NCBI GenBank assembly: GCA_024640925.1
Contig: JAHEEB010000331.1
Coordinates: 1-5,754 of the forward strand
Source: Bacteroidota bacterium
GTDB taxonomy: Bacteria; Bacteroidota; Bacteroidia; Bacteroidales; UBA10428
DNA length: 5,754 bases
Reading direction: 5' to 3'
Shown here: piece after piece, positions 1-5,754 of the stretch
Layout: each line of letters starts with the position of its first letter
How positions within the stretch are numbered: the first letter of the stretch is position 1
Notes under the pieces: model-generated
Told to the model about the DNA's origin: nothing
The model's input: the letters and a program-made list of their open reading frames with translations, nothing else
Databases searched by the model: none
Position numbers and translations under genes: made by a program

Positions 1-259
1 TGTTTATTACAAATCGTTGAATATCTAGTTTTATTTGTTCTTCATTGTCATCGAATCCAAGCCTTTCAGTAAGTTTTCCTAATTCTTCCTGCTGATTTAC
101 ATGATAATTTGTTCCGGAATATGAATTTACCCATAATATTTTGGTTTCATAAAACAGCCTTTTGTTCCTTTCGTCTTTATTTATCCAATCGAAAAGAACC
201 TTTGTTTGTTCCTGATCTAACTCTCCTGAAAGAAAACGATATATAAACTCCTGATGCAT
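1..259 (-). CDS. FecR-type anti-sigma factor, N-terminal part (cut by left edge)
   Basis: An open frame of 86 codons runs from ATG at 259-257 to the left edge without a stop. An in-frame TAA at 265-263 fixes the start. The first residues, MHQEFIYRFLSGELDQEQ, followed by FDWINKDERNKRLFYE, match the usual opening of Bacteroidota FecR proteins: a short helical cytoplasmic domain with a 'fLsGe.s.eE...f..W....e.n..lf.e' pattern that binds the sigma factor. The membrane segment and the periplasmic FecR and C-terminal domains would lie off the window. A purine-rich AAGAGG sits 11 nt before the ATG. The position directly after an ECF sigma gene on the same strand supports the call. In this family the protein holds the sigma factor inactive until a TonB-dependent transporter signals substrate binding. 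The family call rests on pattern recognition of a fragment; there is no sign of frameshift. Confidence 0.8.
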   Translation of the reverse strand, partial: MHQEFIYRFLSGELDQEQTKVLFDWINKDERNKRLFYETKILWVNSYSGTNYHVNQQEELGKLTERLGFDDNEEQIKLDIQRFVIN

Positions 260-394
260 TTTTTATTATACCTCTTAAATAATTATCTGATATAATAAAA
301 ACACTTAAAGGAAACTTTACCACCAGTCATGGAGGAAAGAAAAATTCAGTTCCTGATAAAGAAAACTCTTATCTTTTTACATAGCAATGAATTA

Positions 395-425
395 CAAACG
401 AATTTATTTTTTGTGTTTTTTACAA
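395..425 (-). promoter_or_regulatory. Possible Bacteroidota-type promoter ahead of fecR
   Basis: Read on the minus strand, TTG (425-423), a 20-nt spacer and TTCGTTTG (402-395) resemble the Bacteroidota sigma-ABfr promoter (-33 TTG; -7 TAnnTTTG, with one mismatch in the -7 box). It would give fecR a transcript separate from the sigma gene, with a leader of roughly 130 nt. The surrounding DNA is very AT-rich, so a chance match is quite possible. Confidence 0.3.
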
Positions 426-432
426 TCACAAA
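410..432. repeat. 6-bp inverted repeat in the sigma-fecR gap
   Basis: TTTGTG (410-415) and CACAAA (427-432) are perfect inverted copies around an 11-nt loop that contains the putative -33 element of the fecR promoter. Neither strand has a T-run after the stem, so it does not look like a terminator. It could be an operator or a chance pairing in AT-rich DNA. Confidence 0.25.
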
Positions 433-457
433 GGAATATTCTAAAAAATGGTTTTTT

Positions 458-1021
458 TTACAAATAATTGTAAATACAATAACGTATTTTCTTTAATGCT
501 TCGGCAATATGATTTTCAACAGTGTTTACTGAAATATTTAATTTTTCAGCAATCTCGCGGTATTTTAATCCCTCATTCCGACTTAACTCAAAAACCTCAC
601 GGCATTTTGGTGAGAGTGCCGCTATAGCATTTTGAAGAGCTGTATGTAGCTCATCATGAACCAATTTTTCAAAAGTATCGTTGTTTAAAGTATAAAAATT
701 CAGTTCCAATTCAGATTGTATGCTCTTTTGTGAATCCTGATATTTTTTCTGGATAACAATTTGTCTTAAATAATTGAGCGCTTTGTTTCGGATAATTGTA
801 TAAAGTAAAGCGGTTAAATTGGAATCGGACCTGATAGTAGTTCGTATTTCCCATAATTTCACAAATGTATCCTGAACAATTTCTTTTGCTGCCTCCTTAT
901 CAATAATAAATTCAACAGCATAATGATATAGCTTCTGGTAGTTGTCGTTAAAAATTTTTCTAAAAACCACATGGTCACCCTTGATTAATCCTAAGACTTG
1001 AGTATCATGTAGTTTTTTCAT
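458..1021 (-). CDS. FecI-like ECF RNA polymerase sigma factor (sigma-70 family)
   Basis: A complete 187-aa ECF sigma factor, the usual size for the family. Region 2 spans about residues 20-86, with the conserved core AAKEIVQDTFVKLWE (44-58) that binds core polymerase and the -10 element, followed by LLYTIIRNKALNYLR. A variable linker covers about 90-125. Region 4 spans about 128-182 and holds the helix-turn-helix LKYREIAEKLNISVNTVENH (152-171) for -35 recognition. There is no extra C-terminal domain. The start is ATG at 1021-1019; the upstream DNA is a T-run with no Shine-Dalgarno, normal for Bacteroidota. A FecR-type anti-sigma gene follows after 198 bp, so this is a FecI/FecR-type trans-envelope switch. 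In this phylum such pairs commonly control a nearby SusC/SusD transporter, and the neighbouring glycosidases suggest a rhamnose-containing glycan as the signal (inference). A 276-bp gap separates it from the glycosidase operon, so it probably has its own promoter. Confidence 0.93.
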   Translation of the reverse strand: MKKLHDTQVLGLIKGDHVVFRKIFNDNYQKLYHYAVEFIIDKEAAKEIVQDTFVKLWEIRTTIRSDSNLTALLYTIIRNKALNYLRQIVIQKKYQDSQKSIQSELELNFYTLNNDTFEKLVHDELHTALQNAIAALSPKCREVFELSRNEGLKYREIAEKLNISVNTVENHIAEALKKIRYCIYNYL

Positions 1022-1028
1022 AAAAAAA

Positions 1029-1038
1029 TTGTATACAA
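1029..1038. repeat. 10-bp perfect palindrome just before the sigma gene
   Basis: TTGTATACAA is a perfect palindrome that ends 8 bp upstream of the sigma factor start codon. It could be part of an operator or simply a product of AT-rich composition. No known regulator motif is recognised. Confidence 0.2.
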
Positions 1039-1137
1039 ATATCTAAAACACAAAAATGCTAAAAATTATCTTCTTTAGTACTTGTAAGAAAAATTTCCGG
1101 TCAATGGTATCAAAATCAAGAATTGTTACATAATTCC

Positions 1138-1151
1138 CATAATTAATTATG
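1138..1151. repeat. 14-bp perfect palindrome in the region upstream of the sigma gene
   Basis: CATAATTAATTATG is a perfect 14-bp dyad, about 117 bp upstream of the sigma factor start, in the middle of the 1022-1297 non-coding gap. Symmetric AT-rich sites like this can bind dimeric regulators, but the sequence is low in complexity and a chance origin cannot be excluded. It is not followed by a T-run, so it is not an intrinsic terminator. Confidence 0.3.
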
Positions 1152-1225
1152 AATGTAAATTATACTTTATTTCGAAAGACATTCAAACAAAACCGAAATT
1201 TCTTATGAAAAATTCCGAAAATAAT

Positions 1226-1233
1226 CAAATCTA
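1226..1233 (-). promoter_or_regulatory. Possible -7 promoter element for the sigma gene
   Basis: On the minus strand this reads TAGATTTG, an exact fit to the Bacteroidota -7 consensus TAnnTTTG. No TTG lies at the expected -33 distance (around 1253-1257), so support is weak. If real, it gives a leader of roughly 200 nt before the sigma start at 1021. It is the best promoter candidate I found in the 276-bp gap between the glycosidase operon and the sigma gene. An AT-only 7-bp hairpin (1240-1246/1255-1261) sits just upstream but has no T-run. Confidence 0.2.
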
Positions 1234-1297
1234 CACAACTATTTCTTTTTAGATAGAAATAATAAAATCTCGATTGCTTAATCCGGAAAAACCATTT

Positions 1298-2431
1298 TTA
1301 CTTTATTTCAGATTCTTTTCCTGATTTAAAGCTTACTTCACTTTTGCCCAGATCTTTTGATGTAGCCAAAGCAATGCCCCTGTTCCCTAATTTATCGACA
1401 GCATTGTAAAAATGATATACAATTCCATCGTACTTAATAACATATGATTTGTGGGCAAACAGGCTGTCATAGTTCTCCGTTGGTTCAATCAGGTGGGGTC
1501 CTTTCCATTCTGTCCAATGCACCAGATCGTATGAACAAGCAAACCGGTTAAATGCCTTAGCCTTCTGATCCGGCCAAAAGGCACCAAAATAGAACATCAC
1601 ATAAACATCGTTTATTTTTTGAATTACTGCATCGCCTGAGATTCCTTTATGGTGGTTAATCAATGGTTGACTGCCATAACGCTGCCAATGTACCATATCA
1701 TCCGACACAGCCATACTTATTCTTTCTGCACCTTTTTTAGGGTTTATACTGTCGCCCCTTGCATTGTAATACATAATAAACGGATGGCCTGTCAGCTTTT
1801 TTTTATCTTCAATTATAAAGTTTTTATAGATTGTGCTGTTATCGTACCAGCGGGCATTGGTGTCCGTAGACATAAGAACAGGTTTTTCCAGTCTTTGCCA
1901 ATTATGCAGAGCAGCCGGATCTTCGCAGGTATATGCTATTCCAACGGACAATAATCCTTTTTCATACCCTTCGGAATTGCCACCGAAATAACTCATCCAG
2001 TATTTTCCGTCGAAGGGTTTAATGGAATAGTCACCACCCCAGTCATAATTAATAAGGGAAGGGTATCCGGCTTTCTGGTTCGAGTCCCAATCGGCAGAAT
2101 CACTAAATTGCATAATTTTACCCTTGATATTCCAATCAAGCAGGTTTTTGCTTTCTGCCAGCCAGGTTTCATACCCACGGCCATCAAAAACAATATAGGA
2201 CATTACCCACATATTGTCTTTTCTGAAAATAGTAGGACAATCCATTTTATATGAATTGCTGTCAGGAACAAGAACCAGGCCGTACTTATAAGGAGTTTTT
2301 ACTTCCTCGTAAGTCTTTTTCATTACTTTCTCAGGAACAACTGTTGGCAATTGCTTTTTGTAGGAAGATAGAGTAAAGATTACACTAAGACAAAGGATAA
2401 AGCTGAAGCTCAGGTAAAAAAATCGGTTCAT
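1298..2431 (-). CDS. Exported five-bladed beta-propeller glycosidase, GH43/GH117-like
   Basis: A 377-aa protein. I chose ATG at 2431-2429, 2 nt after the upstream stop, over an in-frame TTG at 2440 that would add MLA before the signal peptide. Residues 1-24 form an export signal (MNRFF, then a hydrophobic stretch to L21). Where a lipobox cysteine is expected (LSS-C-KK) there is Tyr24, so it is probably a signal peptidase I substrate rather than a lipoprotein. From about residue 48 the chain shows the repeated propeller pattern: MDCPTIFRKDNMWVMSY, then WLAESKNLLDW, KYWMSYFGG, FIMYYNARG, SDDMVHWQRYG, DVYVMFYFG, ACSYDLVHWTEW and GIVYHFYNAV. Candidate catalytic residues are Asp64 (MDCP), Asp267 (SGDA) and, where GH43 enzymes carry Glu, His327 (FAHKSY). 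Bacteroidota relatives are often annotated only as 'glycosylase'. Place in the operon suggests it acts on the same glycan as the rhamnosidase. Fold is well supported; the substrate is unknown. Confidence 0.8.
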   Translation of the reverse strand: MNRFFYLSFSFILCLSVIFTLSSYKKQLPTVVPEKVMKKTYEEVKTPYKYGLVLVPDSNSYKMDCPTIFRKDNMWVMSYIVFDGRGYETWLAESKNLLDWNIKGKIMQFSDSADWDSNQKAGYPSLINYDWGGDYSIKPFDGKYWMSYFGGNSEGYEKGLLSVGIAYTCEDPAALHNWQRLEKPVLMSTDTNARWYDNSTIYKNFIIEDKKKLTGHPFIMYYNARGDSINPKKGAERISMAVSDDMVHWQRYGSQPLINHHKGISGDAVIQKINDVYVMFYFGAFWPDQKAKAFNRFACSYDLVHWTEWKGPHLIEPTENYDSLFAHKSYVIKYDGIVYHFYNAVDKLGNRGIALATSKDLGKSEVSFKSGKESEIK

Positions 2432-2433
2432 AG

Positions 2434-3846
2434 CTAACAAATTTTTACAACTGGTATATTAAACATAAATCCAATTTTTGCGATTTTATCGGCAACATGT
2501 CCTGTGCCAATAGCACAGTGATGTGCAGGCCCCTGCTTTGACCACTGGTTCATAAATTCACGAGCACCAATAGAAAAACGATACCTGCTATTGGTGTTTC
2601 CAATTTCAAGAACCGGGCCTGGAACCGATTCGCCTTCGGCCGATAAAAGAAACAAGCCATCTTTTCCCTGGACAACAGAAAGCAAAGTAACCGGACCATG
2701 TTTTACAGTCATCTGTATCGAAAGTCCTTTACCCGGTTTTCCATGATAAACAGGAAGGGGAACAAGTTTTACAAATCCTTCGGCTATCTTAAAGTGAGCC
2801 GGGCCATCGTGGCCCAGCATAACTATATCATCGTTGAAGTCCATGGCGTAGAATTCCGAAAAAGAGCCTCCGACTCCCAATATATCTAAAATTTTCATAG
2901 CCTGTGAGTTTTTAATCTCGCATTCGCCAGCTACCGGCACATTACGACCTGTAAGAAGTGTATTCCCGGCAATTATAGATGTCACAATATTTTCGTACTC
3001 ATTTCCTCCGTTACCTTCGTAATAATATGCCATAGAACCTAAATTATGAGCCGCTACCAGTTTATCCAGGGCAATTGAGGTTCGGGCAGCACGCTCCAGC
3101 TCTTCCGTTTGACATTCTTTTGACACATCAAAAACCCGATTAAATTCTTTCAGTTTATCATTCACCTCGGTGATTGTAACTTTATCACGCAAGCTGCGCA
3201 ACTCGCACATTTCCAGTAGCTCGATATGTGTACCAAAAACTGCAGACTGCTGAGTCAAGTCAGAATAAACATCAAGCATTCCGCAATAATAGTGCCCTAA
3301 AACGCCTAGACGATTGGTGCGCATTGAATGATAGACCTTAGCTGCATCCATCCAGCCTTCAATTTCCTTCCAGGCAAACTCATCGTTCAGATATCCTGTA
3401 ACTATATCATATTGGATGCCCGAACGATTGAAAACGTTTACAATTTCAGGCAAAGAACAAGCCTGGCAGTGGGCCAACCATTCTCCGGTCATTTTGCCAC
3501 GATCACCCATGGAATTAAACAATTTATAATCGATAGCAGAAACTGGCTGCAAATTCAGTATGATTACCGGTATCTTTAATTTTTGTGCAACGGGTAGAAC
3601 TATTGAAGAAAGAGCGTAGGTAGATACAAAAAGGAAAACAATTTCCACATCTTCCGATTTTAGAAGAGCAGCAGCACTTGACGCTTTCTCCATATTATCT
3701 ACCAAACCGGCATCAATAATAGTTATGCCCGAACTCTCCATTTTGACTTTTATTTCCTTTTGGTATCTTAAAAGTCTCTCGTACAATCCATTGAATTGTA
3801 CCCAGTAGGTTTCTAGTCCAACTCCGAAAAGTCCTATTTTAATCAT
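2434..3846 (-). CDS. L-arabinose/L-fucose isomerase superfamily sugar isomerase
   Basis: A 470-aa protein without a signal peptide, so cytoplasmic, slightly shorter than classical AraA (about 500 aa). The family interconverts an aldose and its ketose using a divalent metal, usually Mn2+. The N-terminal Rossmann-like domain opens with IKIGLFGVGLETYWVQFNGL (2-21). The C-terminal domain matches AraA by motif: GECEIKN (307-313), SFSEFYAMDF (328-337), VMLGHDGP (342-349) and GPAHHCAIGTGH (439-450). By my hand alignment Glu308, Glu331, His346 and His443 correspond to the E. coli AraA metal ligands Glu306, Glu333, His350 and His450, so the enzyme is probably active. ATG at 3846-3844 follows the rhamnosidase stop by 20 bp and is preceded by a purine-rich AGAAAGA; its stop lies 2 bp before the next start. 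L-arabinose, L-rhamnose, L-fucose or a rarer sugar are all possible substrates, so I do not assign araA. Confidence 0.85.
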   Translation of the reverse strand: MIKIGLFGVGLETYWVQFNGLYERLLRYQKEIKVKMESSGITIIDAGLVDNMEKASSAAALLKSEDVEIVFLFVSTYALSSIVLPVAQKLKIPVIILNLQPVSAIDYKLFNSMGDRGKMTGEWLAHCQACSLPEIVNVFNRSGIQYDIVTGYLNDEFAWKEIEGWMDAAKVYHSMRTNRLGVLGHYYCGMLDVYSDLTQQSAVFGTHIELLEMCELRSLRDKVTITEVNDKLKEFNRVFDVSKECQTEELERAARTSIALDKLVAAHNLGSMAYYYEGNGGNEYENIVTSIIAGNTLLTGRNVPVAGECEIKNSQAMKILDILGVGGSFSEFYAMDFNDDIVMLGHDGPAHFKIAEGFVKLVPLPVYHGKPGKGLSIQMTVKHGPVTLLSVVQGKDGLFLLSAEGESVPGPVLEIGNTNSRYRFSIGAREFMNQWSKQGPAHHCAIGTGHVADKIAKIGFMFNIPVVKIC

Positions 3847-3866
3847 TCGAATATCTTTCTATATGT

Positions 3867-5754
3867 TTAATGTTTTAAAGAAAACTGGTAATTTCCGGAT
3901 CCTACTTTTACAACAATAAAATTATTTTCTGCCGAAAGAATTTCTATCTCTTTCCTATCTTTCAAAGAAAGATTCCCCTCCTGAATATCCATTAAATTGC
4001 TCGAAGGCAGGTATACTTGTGCAGTAGTATTTACCGGAATTGATATATTCATTGTAGTTTCAGAAGCTGAATTTTTCCATTCGCTTCTTATAATTCCGTA
4101 TGGAGAATGATAGTTTGTTTTTACCTCATCTAAACCTTCCACAAAAGCAGGTTTGATAATAATATCTTTATATGCTACTGAATTGCTATCCTGTCTTATG
4201 CCACCAAGTCCCGTGTAGAACCATTCTTCGATATGTCCCAGCATCAAATGGTTATTTGATTTCTCAGGTAGGGCGTCCCATGATTCTGTTAGCGCGGTCG
4301 CTCCTTTTTTTATTTGGTAACCATATCCCGGTATATCGTCCCTGTTATTCATCTCATAAATAAGATTTGATTGGCCTCCCTCCGTAAGAGCTTCGATAAG
4401 GTAATGGAAACCAATATCACCTGCAGTAACAGCTTTGTTATCAGACAAAATAGAATCTACCAGATTTTTAAGCACCTGGGGTCTGTAAATTTCATTTACT
4501 ATCCCAAAACACAAAGGTATTGACATGGAAGTCTGACTACCAGATGCATACACTTTGGTATACTGGTTAAAAAGCAGCTTATTGTATGAATCCTTAATCT
4601 CGGCAGCTTTTTGACTGAATCTTTTTGCTTCTTCCGGTTTGTTTAGTATTTCAGCCATTTCCGATAAAAGTCTGCAATCATAAGAAAAAATGGCTGTGGC
4701 AGTTGAAGCCTTAGGGGACAATTGTGTATACCCTGGTTTATCAGGACCTAAATCATACCAATCGCCTAAACCATAAGACAGTATATTGTTTGTAGCCTTA
4801 GTATCTAAATATTCAGCATAACGAACCATAGCCGGCCATGCTTCCTGCATTAAGCTCATATCGCCATACCACTTGTAAACCAGCCAGGGAAGAATAACAA
4901 TAGCACTTCCCCATTCGGGAGAATCAATAAAATCAGCCAGGTCATCACTAAATGTTACATATTCGGGGACAATGCTGGCAACCAATCCATTTTCACGCTG
5001 GCTATCCATCATATCGTGAACAAGTTTGTAATACAGGTGATAAACTTCGTAATTATACTGAATTGAATTACCCATCAGATAGGTTTGTTCTATCCATCCC
5101 AGTTTTTCGCGGTGCGGACAATCGGTAACAACACTCTGAAAGTTGCTTTGGATGCCATAATGTATTAATGTATCAATTTCATTAAAAAGGGTATTAGAAC
5201 ACCAAAAGTCACCGGTAGAAGGCGCCGAATTGTATGTGTGCTGCATGGTAATCTCAATAAGCTTTGGTCGAGAACCTTCTGTCGAAAATTCCACTGGTTC
5301 GGCCCCAATCACATGAGCATATCGAAAACCATAATAGGTAAACCGCGGTTCCCATGTTTCAATTTTGTCACCTTTCAGAACATATTCAAAATAATAAGGC
5401 CTGCCTGTATATTTTTGATTATCAGAAAATCGCTTATAATATAATTCCGAAGGAAATATTCTTATTGTATCGCCCTTTTTACCGTTAACCTTTATTTTAA
5501 CAATCCCTGAGGCATTCTGGCCAAAATCAATAAGAAACGTATCGGTGCCTTTAGGGGTAATCTTCTTAGGGGAAAATGATTCCATTTTCTTTACCGGATA
5601 ATCCATTTCCGGTTCAAGAAATCCCTCAGGACTCACCGCTAAAAGGACTCGCTGCCAATTGGAATCATTAAAACCTGGTTTGTTCCAGCCATCCTGTTCA
5701 AGATTGGCATTATATGTTTCTCCTCCATAAAGGCTATTATATGTAACCGGTGAA
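3867..5754 (-). CDS. GH78 alpha-L-rhamnosidase, C-terminal part (5' end beyond right edge)
   Basis: The frame is open from the right edge to TAA at 3869-3867, giving 628 residues; family members of this design usually have about 900-1100, so roughly the N-terminal third is missing. A GTG at 5636-5634 is internal: the codons upstream encode SLYGGETYNANLEQDGWNKP, typical of the end of the rhamnosidase N-terminal domain. Next come a beta-sandwich domain (IDFGQNASGIVKIKVNGKKG), the (alpha/alpha)6-barrel catalytic domain from about residue 180 of the fragment, and a C-terminal beta-sandwich (about 520-628). The catalytic motif DCPHREKLGWIEQ starts at Asp211 (5123-5121) and includes Glu216; Glu490 (4286-4284) in TALTESWD fits the catalytic base by analogy with Bacillus RhaB. 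The position equal to the third acid of the GWxGD motif is Gln223. GH78 enzymes invert the anomeric centre and release terminal L-rhamnose. It is the first visible gene of the operon; export cannot be judged because the N-terminus is absent. Confidence 0.95.
   Translation of the reverse strand, partial: SPVTYNSLYGGETYNANLEQDGWNKPGFNDSNWQRVLLAVSPEGFLEPEMDYPVKKMESFSPKKITPKGTDTFLIDFGQNASGIVKIKVNGKKGDTIRIFPSELYYKRFSDNQKYTGRPYYFEYVLKGDKIETWEPRFTYYGFRYAHVIGAEPVEFSTEGSRPKLIEITMQHTYNSAPSTGDFWCSNTLFNEIDTLIHYGIQSNFQSVVTDCPHREKLGWIEQTYLMGNSIQYNYEVYHLYYKLVHDMMDSQRENGLVASIVPEYVTFSDDLADFIDSPEWGSAIVILPWLVYKWYGDMSLMQEAWPAMVRYAEYLDTKATNNILSYGLGDWYDLGPDKPGYTQLSPKASTATAIFSYDCRLLSEMAEILNKPEEAKRFSQKAAEIKDSYNKLLFNQYTKVYASGSQTSMSIPLCFGIVNEIYRPQVLKNLVDSILSDNKAVTAGDIGFHYLIEALTEGGQSNLIYEMNNRDDIPGYGYQIKKGATALTESWDALPEKSNNHLMLGHIEEWFYTGLGGIRQDSNSVAYKDIIIKPAFVEGLDEVKTNYHSPYGIIRSEWKNSASETTMNISIPVNTTAQVYLPSSNLMDIQEGNLSLKDRKEIEILSAENNFIVVKVGSGNYQFSLKH

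Noticed and set aside
434..441. GAATATTC palindrome after the sigma stop
   Set aside because: An 8-bp AT-rich palindrome is expected by chance in this composition and has no terminator features.
1240..1261. Hairpin TATTTCT/AGAAATA downstream of the glycosidase stop as a terminator
   Set aside because: The stem is nearly all A-T with an 8-nt loop and no following T-run on the minus strand.
444..1299. 13-bp inverted match AAAAATGGTTTTT (444-456) and AAAAACCATTTTT (1287-1299) flanking the sigma gene
   Set aside because: It is mostly A and T runs next to stop codons. There are no target duplications, transposase or longer similarity, so it is not a mobile-element end.
1649..1954. Plus-strand open frame of 101 codons opposite the propeller glycosidase
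   Set aside because: It is antisense to a strongly supported gene, has no recognisable domain, and looks like a chance frame. The same applies to plus-strand frames at 2698-2889, 3328-3579, 4172-4363 and 5238-5444.
1993..2193. Minus-strand open frame of 66 codons inside the propeller glycosidase
   Set aside because: It lies in another frame of a gene with a clear protein family pattern and has no features of its own.
2432..2440. TTG at 2440 as the start of the propeller glycosidase
   Set aside because: The ATG at 2431 gives a normal signal peptide and sits 2 nt after the upstream stop; the TTG would only add MLA and overlap the isomerase gene.
3867..5636. GTG at 5636-5634 as the start of the rhamnosidase
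   Set aside because: The frame stays open to the right edge and the 39 upstream codons encode conserved GH78 sequence, so the true start is outside the window.

Overview
The window looks like part of a glycan-degradation locus from an AT-rich member of the Bacteroidota. Three things point there: a FecI-type ECF sigma factor followed by a FecR-type anti-sigma factor, secreted glycoside hydrolases packed in a short operon, and A/T-rich translation starts with little or no Shine-Dalgarno sequence. Every gene I can support lies on the minus strand, so transcription runs from right to left. The genus cannot be told from the sequence.

Layout in transcription order: (1) 5754-3867, the C-terminal 628 residues of a GH78 alpha-L-rhamnosidase whose start lies beyond the right edge; (2) 3846-2434, a cytoplasmic sugar isomerase of the L-arabinose/L-fucose isomerase superfamily, with the four AraA-type metal ligands conserved; (3) 2431-1298, an exported five-bladed beta-propeller glycosidase related to GH43/GH117-type enzymes; (4) a 276-bp non-coding gap; (5) 1021-458, an ECF sigma factor; (6) a 198-bp non-coding gap with a possible promoter; (7) 259-1, the N-terminal 86 residues of a FecR-type anti-sigma factor that runs off the left edge. 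Genes 1-3 are separated by only 20 and 2 bp and are almost certainly one operon.

A reasonable reading is that the rhamnosidase and the propeller enzyme trim a rhamnose-containing glycan outside the cytoplasm, and the isomerase converts one released monosaccharide to its ketose inside the cell. The sigma/anti-sigma pair would sense the glycan through a TonB-dependent transporter. In this clade such a SusC/SusD-type pair usually follows fecR, which would put it just left of the window, but none is visible here. The points most worth a second look are the unknown substrate of the isomerase, the catalytic set of the propeller enzyme (Asp/Asp/His rather than Asp/Asp/Glu), and its signal peptide, where a single base change appears to have removed the lipobox cysteine. 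I saw no tRNA, rRNA, CRISPR array, insertion sequence or convincing intrinsic terminator.
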